Shown one piece after another: positions 8,813-16,875 of a DNA stretch of 56,982 nt. A model generated the notes under the pieces. The model ran no database searches and was not told the origin of the DNA. It saw only the letters and a list, made by a program, of their open reading frames with translations. Positions within the stretch are counted from its first letter, which is position 1; each line of letters begins with the position of its first letter. The stretch lies in assembly GCA_017652105.1 (NCBI GenBank), contig JAGCBP010000003.1, positions 1 to 56,982 of the forward strand, in the 5' to 3' direction. This stretch comes from Candidatus Saccharimonadota bacterium (lineage in GTDB: Bacteria; Patescibacteriota; Saccharimonadia; Saccharimonadales; Saccharimonadaceae). The translations under genes were made by a program, and so were the position numbers.

Positions 8813-9196
8813 ATGACGAGGATTTATTTTTCCAAATTCAACACTCAAAAGGCGTCTAGCAAAAAAAGACAAAAAGAATGCAGCCTTTTTACTAAAAAAA
8901 TTCTCTGCCACTCGCCCAGAATCAAAGAAACAAAGCAAAAAAATTGAACAAAAATTAATCTTCACCGAAGAAGAAAAGAAGAACTTCGCATAGAAGCCCA
9001 AAAGAACTCGCCCAAAAAAATCATAGAGACCCGTCCAGTACGCATAGCTAGCTCCACTTCTAAGCATTCTTCTCCGCTCAGACAAAGTAGAAAATGGAAC
9101 GATTCTGTAGCAATAAAGTGGCAGAAAGAAAAGGAACGTCTAAGTAAACAAAAGACCAAAGACCCGAATTCTTTTGATCGTTTTGCGATGAAATAA
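8813..9196 (+). pseudogene. Probable decayed gene for a basic protein
   Basis: A start-like ATG at 8813 follows an AT-rich -10 region. The coding signal moves between frames: one frame is open from about 8817 to 9000 and reads as a Lys-rich helical protein (LKRRLAKKDKNAAFLLKKF, then KLIFTEEEKKNFA). Another carries on from about 8950 to the TAA at 9194 (ELRIEAQKNSPKKIIETRP, then WQKEKERLSKQKTKDPNSF). Read together they give a basic protein of about 125 residues broken by two frameshifts, one near the start and one in the GAAGAAGAAAAGAAGAAC run. I do not recognise the family. Minus-strand frames through the same DNA look like shadows. Confidence 0.4.
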
Positions 9197-9228
9197 ATCA
9201 CACTTCCCTTTAATTTTTCCCTGTAAAA

Positions 9229-9237
9229 TGGTATAAT
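9229..9237 (+). promoter_or_regulatory. Promoter of the hsdR operon
   Basis: TGGTATAAT ends seven bases before the hsdR start codon at 9245. The message would be leaderless or nearly so; no ribosome site is present. Confidence 0.72.
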
Positions 9238-9244
9238 TATGTGA

Positions 9245-11662
9245 ATGGATAGTAACTTCAACAAAAAACAGCTTAGCGAGGAAGATATTAAGAATCGCTA
9301 CATCACGCCGGCATTAAATAGCGCCGGATGGAATAATGACGAGTTTCGCATGGAGCTCAAAGTTAAAACACAATTTACTGATGGAAAGATTAGTCTAAGT
9401 GGCAATCGTGCCCATCGTGAAAAACCAAAATTTGCCGATTACGTTCTCTATACAGAGACAAATTATCCAATAGCCGTAGTAGAAGCAAAAGACAACAACC
9501 ACACCGCAATTTATGGCCTACAGCAGGCTATGGATTACGCCGTGAAGCTAGACATCCCATTCGCCTACAGCTCGAATGGTGATTATTTTGTTGAACACGA
9601 TTTCTTAACCGGTCAAGAGCGCGATATTCCACTCGCAGCATTTCCTGGAAAACCAGAATTGTTAGCGCGTCTAGCACGAGCAAAAGGTGAAGCGCCAAGC
9701 GTTAAATACTTCACGCCAGAACAAGATATTATTAAGCAACCATACTACTCAGGCCAAAATACAAATACGCCACGCTACTATCAGCGTATTGCAATCAACC
9801 GTACGATCAATGCCGTAGCAAATGGCCAAAACCGTATCCTACTTGTGATGGCAACTGGTACCGGCAAAACTTACACTGCATTTCAAATCATTTACCGCTT
9901 ACTGAAGAGCGGCATGAAGCGCAAGATTCTCTATCTTGCAGATCGCAACATCCTTGTCGACCAATCTATCGAACAAGACTTCAAGCCACTTGAAAAATCT
10001 ATACATAAGATCAACTTCCGCAAAGATACGCGCGAAACAATTGGCGCCTACGACGTATACTTCTCGCTATACCAACAACTTGCAGATCGTGACAACGATG
10101 GCCTAGGCGACGAAGAAGATTACGACGAAGATGGAGATGGTGTAATCGAAAATGGCGATGTTTCAAGCCGCCTCGAGCAGTTATTCTCTCGTGACTTCTT
10201 CGACCTTGTTATTGTGGATGAGTGTCATCGCGGTAGCGCAAAAGAAGCAAGCAACTGGCATAAGATCCTGGAGTACTTTAACGGCGCAACTCAAATTGGT
10301 ATGACTGCCACGCCAAAAGAAACAAACGACGTTTCGAATATCAGCTACTTTGGCGAACCGGTCTATACATATAGCCTCAAAGAAGGCATTGAGGACGGTT
10401 TCTTGGCACCTTTCCACGTTATTGAAGAAACTACCAACATCACTGACGGTTGGCGCCCTGTGGCCGGCCAATTAGACGAAAACGGCAACGAAATCCCAGA
10501 TCGTATCTATACTAATTCCGATTTCGATACAAATATCGTACTCCGTGATCGTACTCGTGAAGTGGCCGCAAAGATTACTGATTATCTCAAATCTACCGAC
10601 CGTATGCAAAAGACGATCGTATTCTGCCCTACCGAGGACGCCGCTGATAGAATGCGAAAAGAGCTTGTCAATTTTAATACTGACATGATGCAAGAAAACT
10701 CAGATTATATTGTGCGCATTACTGGTGGCGACAAATTTGGCAAGGACAAACTCGATTATTTCATTTCCGTAAGCGAAAAATATCCAGTAATCGCTACCAC
10801 ATCAAAGCTATTATCTACTGGCGTAGACTGCAAAATGGTGAAGTTGATCGTATTAGACGAAGTAATCGGTTCCATGACGGAATTTAAACAGATTATTGGC
10901 CGCGGCACACGTTTGCGTGTTAACGAAGGCAAAACTCATTTTGCAGTTATGGACTTCCGCGGAAATACTAAACAATTCGCTGATCCAAAATGGGATGGCC
11001 CGGTCGAAGTTAGCCCTGGCTATGCGCCTGGTAATGGTGGCACCACAAAACCTGCATCAACTGGTGGCGTAATTACGTTTGTTGACGACGAAACGCCAAT
11101 CGTAGATTCTGATGGCTGCAAGGTCCAAGTCGTAAACGAAGAAGTAAAAATCTATGACTTTGAAAGCGGTAAGCTAATTCGCACCGAAAGTCTTTCTGAC
11201 TATATTAAGCGTACATTTACCGAAATGTTCCCAACCATAGAAGATTTCAATGATATTTGGCTAGGCCATGCGTCAAGAAATGTGGCCGAGCATGATATTG
11301 CCGCAAAAGGCATCGATCTAGAAGCGTTCAAGAACGAGACGAATTCTGAGGATGTGGACGATTATGATCTTATTCGCGAGTTAGTATACAATTTACCGGC
11401 TAAATCGCGCCACGAGCGCGCTAAGGCGGTCAGAGAGGGTAATTTCCTTGATAGATACCCAGACGAATTCCAGAAAACTATCATTAACCTACTTCTAGAC
11501 AAATACGTAGAGTTCGGTCTAGACGAAATCGAAAAGACATCCGTGCTAAAGCTTGAAGAATTCGAACAGTATGGAAGCCCGGTTAGAATCGCAGAACGAT
11601 TTGGCGGAACAGAAGCCTACGACAGAATGACAAAAGACTTAATCAAAGAATTATATAAGTAA
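9245..11662 (+). CDS. hsdR: Type I restriction enzyme, HsdR subunit
   Basis: Motor and nuclease subunit of a type I restriction-modification complex, 805 residues, in the length range of EcoEI/EcoAI-like HsdR. The N-terminal nuclease core has D65, E80 and K82 (VVEAKD). The SF2 translocase has Walker A ATGTGKT at 203-209 and the DECH box at 325-328. Motif VI (QIIGRGTRLR) and a C-terminal EcoEI-type domain follow. Residues 281-305, between YFSLYQQLA and the DECH box, hold two acidic loops (DRDNDGLGDEED and DEDGDGVIENGD) that match calcium-binding EF-hand/thrombospondin-3 loops. That is unusual for this family. First gene of the operon; hsdM starts 18 bases after the stop. Confidence 0.95.
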   Translation: MDSNFNKKQLSEEDIKNRYITPALNSAGWNNDEFRMELKVKTQFTDGKISLSGNRAHREKPKFADYVLYTETNYPIAVVEAKDNNHTAIYGLQQAMDYAVKLDIPFAYSSNGDYFVEHDFLTGQERDIPLAAFPGKPELLARLARAKGEAPSVKYFTPEQDIIKQPYYSGQNTNTPRYYQRIAINRTINAVANGQNRILLVMATGTGKTYTAFQIIYRLLKSGMKRKILYLADRNILVDQSIEQDFKPLEKSIHKINFRKDTRETIGAYDVYFSLYQQLADRDNDGLGDEEDYDEDGDGVIENGDVSSRLEQLFSRDFFDLVIVDECHRGSAKEASNWHKILEYFNGATQIGMTATPKETNDVSNISYFGEPVYTYSLKEGIEDGFLAPFHVIEETTNITDGWRPVAGQLDENGNEIPDRIYTNSDFDTNIVLRDRTREVAAKITDYLKSTDRMQKTIVFCPTEDAADRMRKELVNFNTDMMQENSDYIVRITGGDKFGKDKLDYFISVSEKYPVIATTSKLLSTGVDCKMVKLIVLDEVIGSMTEFKQIIGRGTRLRVNEGKTHFAVMDFRGNTKQFADPKWDGPVEVSPGYAPGNGGTTKPASTGGVITFVDDETPIVDSDGCKVQVVNEEVKIYDFESGKLIRTESLSDYIKRTFTEMFPTIEDFNDIWLGHASRNVAEHDIAAKGIDLEAFKNETNSEDVDDYDLIRELVYNLPAKSRHERAKAVREGNFLDRYPDEFQKTIINLLLDKYVEFGLDEIEKTSVLKLEEFEQYGSPVRIAERFGGTEAYDRMTKDLIKELYK
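10085..10159 (+). other. Tandem calcium-loop-like insertion in HsdR
   Basis: Encodes HsdR residues 281-305. The second loop fits the EF-hand 12-residue pattern exactly: Asp at positions 1, 3, 5 and 12, Gly at 6, Ile at 8. The first loop has Asp at 1, 3, 5, 9 and 12 and Gly at 6. Confidence 0.8.
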
Positions 11663-11680
11663 TTTCAGAAAGGATAACCT

Positions 11681-13171
11681 ATGGCAAGCATATCAACATT
11701 TGTAAAATCACTACGCGACATTATGCGTAACGACTCAGGTGTTAATGGTGACGCGCAGCGTATTGAACAAATTACGTGGATGCTCTTTCTAAAGGTTTAC
11801 TCCGAAAAAGAGAAAGAATGGAAATTCGAAGATCCTAACTGGACTTCAATTATTCCAGAAGAATGCCAGTGGGATAACTGGGCACATGATGATTTCACCG
11901 GCAAAGCCATTACTGGCGATAAGTTACTAGATTTCGTAAATAATACTTTATTCCCAACACTCAGGAAACTAGAAATAAACGACAGCACACCAATCAAAAA
12001 ATCCATCGTCAAAACAACATTTGAAGACGCCAACAACTACATGAAAGACGGCGCTCTTCTTCGCCAGGTTCTTAACGTCATCGACGGAATTGACCTAGGT
12101 GATTATCAGCAATCACATGCATTTGGCGAAATCTATGAATCGATCCTCCGCGAACTTCAAAGCGCAGGCTCTTCCGGCGAATTCTACACGCCGCGCGCCG
12201 TAACAGAATTCATGGCTGAAATGATAGATCCGCAAATTGGAGAGAAAATGGCAGACTTTGCCTGTGGTACTGGTGGTTTCTTGACGAGCTGGATCCACCA
12301 ACTGGAAAAGAAGGTCAAAAGCACTGCAGACCGCGAAGCGCTTGGCAATTCCATCTACGGCATCGAGAAGAAACAATTCCCATACATGCTCTGTATCACT
12401 AACATGCTTCTTCATGGTGTAGATGTGCCGAAGATTTACCACGACAACTCACTTACTAAAAACGTGCTCGATTATACCGAAAAAGAGAAGTTTGATGTGA
12501 TTCTCATGAATCCACCATACGGCGGCAACGAAAAAGCAGATATTAAGAAACACTTCCCAGCCGATATCGCATCTAGTGAAACCGCCGACCTATTCATGGC
12601 CGTAATTATGTATCGCCTGAAAAGGAATGGCCGCGCAGCAGTAGTCCTTCCTGATGGTTTCCTATTCGGCACCGATAACGCAAAACTGGCGCTTAAGAAA
12701 AAACTTATAAGCGAGTTCAATCTCCATACAATCATTCGTCTACCAGGAAGCGTCTTTGCGCCATATACATCAATCGCTACCAACTTACTCTTCTTCGATA
12801 ATTCTGGTCCAACCAAAGAAACCTGGTTCTACCGCATGGAAATGCCAACTGGCCGCAAAGCATTCAATAAAACTAATCCGATCGCCTTGAAGGATTTAGC
12901 GCCAGTCAAAGAATGGTGGAGTGACCGTAAAGTAATTGAAGACGAGAAAAAGAGCGAAGACTCCGCAATAACTTATAAGTCTAAGAACTATACCGCAGAA
13001 GAAATTGCCGATCATGGATATAACTTGGACTTGTGCGGATTCCCACAAGAAGAAAAAGTAATCCTAAGTCCAGAAGAAACAATCACGAATTTTATCGCGA
13101 AACGTGAAGCGTTAGAAAAAGAAATCGACGAAAAACTAGAAGAATTAAAAACTCTTTTGGAGATTAAGTAA
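11681..13171 (+). CDS. hsdM: Type I DNA methyltransferase, HsdM subunit
   Basis: Adenine-N6 methyltransferase subunit of the type I complex, 496 residues. A helical HsdM_N domain (about 1-130) is followed by the S-adenosylmethionine site DFACGTGGF at 192-200 and the catalytic NPPY at 277-280. The flanking FYTPRAVTEFM segment is typical of HsdM. With HsdS it methylates the target site and protects the genome. The start has a good ribosome site (AAAGGATAACC). Its stop overlaps the hsdS start by one base (TAATG), indicating coupled translation. Confidence 0.96.
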   Translation: MASISTFVKSLRDIMRNDSGVNGDAQRIEQITWMLFLKVYSEKEKEWKFEDPNWTSIIPEECQWDNWAHDDFTGKAITGDKLLDFVNNTLFPTLRKLEINDSTPIKKSIVKTTFEDANNYMKDGALLRQVLNVIDGIDLGDYQQSHAFGEIYESILRELQSAGSSGEFYTPRAVTEFMAEMIDPQIGEKMADFACGTGGFLTSWIHQLEKKVKSTADREALGNSIYGIEKKQFPYMLCITNMLLHGVDVPKIYHDNSLTKNVLDYTEKEKFDVILMNPPYGGNEKADIKKHFPADIASSETADLFMAVIMYRLKRNGRAAVVLPDGFLFGTDNAKLALKKKLISEFNLHTIIRLPGSVFAPYTSIATNLLFFDNSGPTKETWFYRMEMPTGRKAFNKTNPIALKDLAPVKEWWSDRKVIEDEKKSEDSAITYKSKNYTAEEIADHGYNLDLCGFPQEEKVILSPEETITNFIAKREALEKEIDEKLEELKTLLEIK

Positions 13172-14613
13172 TGTCTACTATTTGTGATGATTTACGAACT
13201 TCTATCATCGATGCTGCGTTTCAGGGGAAGTTGACAAAGCAGTCACCAGAAGATGGCGATGCCAACACTCTACTAAAACAATTAGAGATGGAAAAAGAAC
13301 AACTAATAAAAGATAGGGTAATAAAGAAGCAAAAAGAACTTCCTCCAATAAGTGATAATGAGATACCATATGCTATACCTGACGACTGGAAATGGATAAG
13401 ATTCAATGATTTCTTTGAAGTATCAGGCGGATCTCAACCCCCAAAATCCAAGTTCATTTTTGAACCCAAAGATGGTTATGTTAGACTATATCAAACGAGA
13501 GACTATGGCAAAAATCCTCAACCGGTCTACATACCAATAAAAACGGCATCGAAAACAACGAAAAAAGGCGACATACTTTTGGCTAGATATGGCGGATCAT
13601 TGGGTAAAGTATTTTTTGCAGAAGATGGTGCGTACAATGTCGCAATGGCAAAGGTCATTCGATTATTTCAAGAATCTAGCATAGATACAAAGTACCTATA
13701 CTATTTCTTTCACACTAATTTGTATAGATCTGTAATATTCCAAAATAATCGTAGCGCACAGGCCGGCTTCAACAAAGACGATCTTAACATTCTCCTTTTT
13801 CCATTACCGCCACTTGCTGAACAAAAACGCATCGTAGAAAAAGTCGACGAGCTCATGGCTCGCGTCGCTGATTTAGAACAATCGGCTGACACTCTCGCGT
13901 TGCTAAAAAAAGCTTTTCCTGATGATATTAAGGCCTCTTTGTTGCAATATGCCATGCAGGGTAAGCTTACTAAACAATTGCCAGAAGATGGCAACGCAGA
14001 AGACTTATTAACACACAGACACGACGATTGTAGTAAAAAACATAAATCGACAGCAATTTCTGAGAATGAAAAACCGTTTTCTATTCCTTCTACCTGGCAA
14101 TGGATTAGAATTGGTGATTTTTTCGAAACTATTACTGGCGGCACGCCAAGTAAAACACATAGCGAATATTATGGCGGAGATTACGCGTTTTTCAAACCGT
14201 CAGACCTAGACGCAGGAAAGTATATCACTGATACATCAGAATACCTAACAGAAGCCGGACGTATGGTCAGTCGTCAGCTCCCAGCAAATACGATTCTTAT
14301 CTGTTGCATTGGCTCTATAGGAAAAGTCGCCATTATGGGCATCGAAGGGACGACCAATCAACAAATTAATGCGATTCTCCCAAATGACAGCGTAGATATA
14401 GAATACTTATATTATGCAATAAAAAGCCCTGTATTCTTTGAGAAGATCTGGTCATTGGCCTCATCTACGACGATATCAATAGTAAACAAGTCAAAAATGG
14501 ATTCGATCATAATTCCACTACCACCGCTCGCCGAGCAAAAACGCATCGTAGAACGTCTAAATAGCCTAATGCAAAATATTAACGCGGTGGGAGAATTAAT
14601 CGCGAGTGAATAA
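13171..14613 (+). CDS. hsdS: Type I specificity subunit, HsdS
   Basis: DNA-recognition subunit of 480 residues made of two similar halves. Each half begins with an FQGKLTKQ/MQGKLTKQ helix start and a PYAIPDDWKWIR or PFSIPSTWQWIR entry into a target-recognition domain, and ends with LPPLAEQKRIVE and a coiled coil. The two domains should read the two halves of a bipartite site. The charged linker helix of the first half (EMEKEQLIKDRVIKKQ) is replaced by a shorter segment in the second. An 18-base exact repeat (13822-13839 and 14536-14553) encodes the start of each coil and could support domain exchange. Its stop overlaps the next gene by one base. Confidence 0.94.
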   Translation: MSTICDDLRTSIIDAAFQGKLTKQSPEDGDANTLLKQLEMEKEQLIKDRVIKKQKELPPISDNEIPYAIPDDWKWIRFNDFFEVSGGSQPPKSKFIFEPKDGYVRLYQTRDYGKNPQPVYIPIKTASKTTKKGDILLARYGGSLGKVFFAEDGAYNVAMAKVIRLFQESSIDTKYLYYFFHTNLYRSVIFQNNRSAQAGFNKDDLNILLFPLPPLAEQKRIVEKVDELMARVADLEQSADTLALLKKAFPDDIKASLLQYAMQGKLTKQLPEDGNAEDLLTHRHDDCSKKHKSTAISENEKPFSIPSTWQWIRIGDFFETITGGTPSKTHSEYYGGDYAFFKPSDLDAGKYITDTSEYLTEAGRMVSRQLPANTILICCIGSIGKVAIMGIEGTTNQQINAILPNDSVDIEYLYYAIKSPVFFEKIWSLASSTTISIVNKSKMDSIIIPLPPLAEQKRIVERLNSLMQNINAVGELIASE

Positions 14614-15884
14614 TGACCGCAAAATTTCAAATTAAGCTACCACTAGACATTATAGAAGATTTTAGAAAAGAAATAAACCAAGATGATTTTTTGCTTCTTG
14701 AAAATGAATCCCCTATATTTCATGATGGCGCAACTTATAAAAAGCATTACAATACTATATGCGCTTGTATGGATAGAATCCAAGACACTGCCAAATATCT
14801 CAACGAGAAACCACTCGGAGAACAGCATGATTATGGTTGTGCATTTGATTTTATTGAATTTATATCACATTCAGCAACAATGCTCGATTGTATAAATTCA
14901 CTGGCAGACATTTTTAGCTGCAAAGAAAAATTCAATTTAGATACGGAATTCTTTAAAAGTAAAAATGTTTTCCGCCCAGAAGAATTAAAATATAAACTAA
15001 AATCTGGGAAAAATAATGATGATCGATATTTTGAATACATAAGAACCATTAGCTCAATTCACCCGAATGACACAAAACGGCATAAAGCTTTTCAGCACAC
15101 CGACAAAGAAGTAAGCCCCTTTGTCATTTGGAATAAATTCGCTGGACTAGATAAAGAAAATAGTGGCGATATCTTGCTACGTATATACGACAAAGGCGAA
15201 AAAGTAGAAATATATAATCTAAATTTATATCTTAGTGAAATTATAAATTATATAAAAGATAGATACAGTCATTTGATAATAATTCAAGATACTATAAGAA
15301 GAATCAAAGAAGAAAGAATTAATTCGTTAAAAATTTCACCTATCAAAAATCCAAAAGAATTTAAAAACTATAGCATCTATCTTAATAACTTATCAAAAGA
15401 AGCAGCTAAGAGAGATGGTTATGCCTCTGAAGATATTAAGCAACTTGCAAAAATGGTCAATATTGAAACAATACCCGCTAAAAACAACCAAAAGTTTAAA
15501 AAATACAAGAATGCCATAAAATTTGCTATCAAAAAATTACACTCCGCTCTAGAAGAAATGGATAGCGAGAAAATACGCAAATCCGTTCAATTATTAAGGA
15601 GCTTAGATCTTCCAAATCTTGAAGAGGAAGATGCAGGTCTTTCTTGTAGCTACAACTATGAAAAAATACGCAAATTATATTATGAAGATGATACTTGGTC
15701 CAGACAACTTGCTAGTCATATGTCCGATATTTTTAATAAGTACGTTTCGGTAAACGATGAAGAATTCTTTTCACTAGCCCCACTACAGTTATTAGCAACC
15801 ATAAATACTGCATTATATTTTTATTCATTAAAACATGATACTGTCACAAACAGACAGATTCCAAAAACAAAACAATATCGATAA
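14613..15884 (+). CDS. Uncharacterised fourth gene of the type I RM operon
   Basis: Protein of 423 residues, translationally coupled to hsdS (TAATG, one-base overlap). I do not recognise a named family. It is predicted mostly alpha-helical, with no membrane segment or signal peptide. Residues 144-162 carry two consecutive R-x5-H motifs (RTISSIH and RHKAFQH), the spacing seen in HEPN ribonucleases, followed by an SPFVIW segment. HEPN membership is only a possibility, since the fold was not tested. The gene is clearly more AT-rich than hsdR and hsdM, which points to separate acquisition. The context suggests an accessory defence role, such as an effector or guard acting with the restriction complex. 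Alternatives are a host-takeover sensor or an unrelated cargo gene. Confidence 0.7.
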   Translation: MTAKFQIKLPLDIIEDFRKEINQDDFLLLENESPIFHDGATYKKHYNTICACMDRIQDTAKYLNEKPLGEQHDYGCAFDFIEFISHSATMLDCINSLADIFSCKEKFNLDTEFFKSKNVFRPEELKYKLKSGKNNDDRYFEYIRTISSIHPNDTKRHKAFQHTDKEVSPFVIWNKFAGLDKENSGDILLRIYDKGEKVEIYNLNLYLSEIINYIKDRYSHLIIIQDTIRRIKEERINSLKISPIKNPKEFKNYSIYLNNLSKEAAKRDGYASEDIKQLAKMVNIETIPAKNNQKFKKYKNAIKFAIKKLHSALEEMDSEKIRKSVQLLRSLDLPNLEEEDAGLSCSYNYEKIRKLYYEDDTWSRQLASHMSDIFNKYVSVNDEEFFSLAPLQLLATINTALYFYSLKHDTVTNRQIPKTKQYR

Positions 15885-15912
15885 CAGACACCTAAACCCA
15901 TATATCATTCCA

Positions 15913-15921
15913 TGTTATAAT
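15913..15921 (+). promoter_or_regulatory. Promoter of the first zinc-ribbon/flavodoxin cassette
   Basis: TGTTATAAT lies 25 bases ahead of the start codon at 15947, with an AAAAGGAGC ribosome site between them. Confidence 0.7.
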
Positions 15922-15946
15922 AAAACTAACTAAAAGGAGCTCAAAA

Positions 15947-16225
15947 ATGGAAACCCAAACCATAGACGAAACCACCAAAATCTGCCAATCTTGTGCGATG
16001 CCACTCACTTCGCCAGATCTCTACGGCACCAACAAAGATGGCAGCGTAAACAAAGATTATTGTAAATGGTGTTACGACAAAGGTGAGTTCTTAGACAACT
16101 GCACCATGGAAGAATATATTGAAAAATGCTCCCAGTTTGGTGAACAAGCCGGCATGACTAACGAGCAAATGAAGGAATATTGCAGCCAAATCTTCCCCAC
16201 TCTTAAACGTTGGAAAGTCGAATAA
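15947..16225 (+). CDS. Zinc-ribbon protein (PF12674-like), copy 1
   Basis: Small protein of 92 residues. The sequence CQSCAMPL opens a zinc ribbon closed by CKWC about 24 residues later, giving two C-x2-C knuckles, with the DGSVNKDYC loop between them and a helical tail (MEEYIEKCSQFGEQAG). This matches the 'putative zinc ribbon domain' family, which has no established activity. It is about 62/80 identical to the protein at 20839-21096. It begins a cassette with a shortened TfoX-like gene (one-base gap), a flavodoxin-like gene and a deaminase. Confidence 0.82.
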   Translation: METQTIDETTKICQSCAMPLTSPDLYGTNKDGSVNKDYCKWCYDKGEFLDNCTMEEYIEKCSQFGEQAGMTNEQMKEYCSQIFPTLKRWKVE

Positions 16226-16226
16226 C

Positions 16227-16415
16227 ATGTCCACCACCAAAGATTACAAAGATTTCATCCTAGAACAACTTTCCGAAATCGAAAACATCGAATGCAAACC
16301 CATGATGGGCGAATATCTTCTCTACCAAAATGCCAAACCAATGTACTTAGTAGAAGACCTAGATGACAAAGAAAAACTCAAAGAAATTGTCACAAACACC
16401 GTTAAGGGTTTATAA
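16227..16415 (+). CDS. Shortened TfoX N-terminal-like protein
   Basis: Only 62 residues. The opening (KDYKDFILEQLSEIENIECKPMMGEYLLY) matches the first part of TfoX/Sxy N-terminal domain proteins, and the end (PMYLVEDLDDKEKLKEIVTN) matches their last part. The roughly 40 residues normally between them are missing, so the deletion looks internal and in frame. It may be a remnant or a reduced form. The gene lies one base after the zinc-ribbon stop, and its stop codon overlaps the TATAAT box of the next gene. Confidence 0.6.
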   Translation: MSTTKDYKDFILEQLSEIENIECKPMMGEYLLYQNAKPMYLVEDLDDKEKLKEIVTNTVKGL

Positions 16416-16416
16416 T
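16411..16416 (+). promoter_or_regulatory. Internal leaderless promoter
   Basis: TATAAT overlaps the stop codon of the TfoX-like gene and ends six bases before the ATG at 16423, the same spacing as the other leaderless genes. Confidence 0.6.
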
Positions 16417-16422
16417 TAAACC

Positions 16423-16866
16423 ATGAAAAAGCTATTCATTTATTATAGTCTTACGGGCAATGGTGACGAAGTCGCCAAAACTCTCAAAGAAAAAGGCTAC
16501 GAAATCCGAAAAGTCAAAAGCAAAGTCAAATATCCCAAAAATCTTTTCCCTCTCATGATGAAAGGCGGCCACCGCGCTCTCACCGAGAAAAAAGACGAAC
16601 TCGAAGATTTCGATACCGACATCAGCAAATACAATAAAATCGTGATTGGTTCCCCAGTTTGGGATGACCGCCTCGCTCCCGCCACCAACACCATGCTAGA
16701 TGTTCTAGACTTAAAAGACAAAGACCCGGAATTCATTTTATACAGTGGCAGCGGCCAAGCCAACAAAGCCACCGAAAAAATCCAAGAACTTTTTAACAAA
16801 GAACCAATCATTCTAAAAGCCCCCAAAAAGCATAAAAAAGAATTAGAAAAACTTAAAGATTTTTAA
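16423..16866 (+). CDS. Flavodoxin-like protein
   Basis: Protein of 147 residues with a flavodoxin-type Rossmann layout: an initial strand and phosphate-binding turn (LFIYYSLTGNGDEVA), a central strand and FMN-edge loop (KIVIGSPVWDDRLAP), and a later strand (PEFILYSGSGQ). FMN binding is therefore likely, with an electron-transfer or quinone-reductase role. It follows the zinc-ribbon and TfoX-like genes and probably has an additional internal leaderless promoter. A second flavodoxin lies in the paralogous cassette at 21520-21972. Confidence 0.72.
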   Translation: MKKLFIYYSLTGNGDEVAKTLKEKGYEIRKVKSKVKYPKNLFPLMMKGGHRALTEKKDELEDFDTDISKYNKIVIGSPVWDDRLAPATNTMLDVLDLKDKDPEFILYSGSGQANKATEKIQELFNKEPIILKAPKKHKKELEKLKDF

Positions 16867-16875
16867 AGGACCAAT

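Noticed and set aside
8945-8947. In-frame TGA in the 8813 region as possible UGA recoding (Gracilibacteria/Absconditabacteria code)
   Set aside because: Other genes here end naturally in TGA with overlapping downstream starts (33572, 28955), and the long genes contain no internal TGA. The standard code fits.
8795-9264. Two minus-strand reading frames of 96 and 100 codons
   Set aside because: They lack ribosome sites or promoter boxes at their starts and have unlikely Phe/Ser/Arg-rich compositions. The plus strand gives a better, though frameshifted, coding signal.
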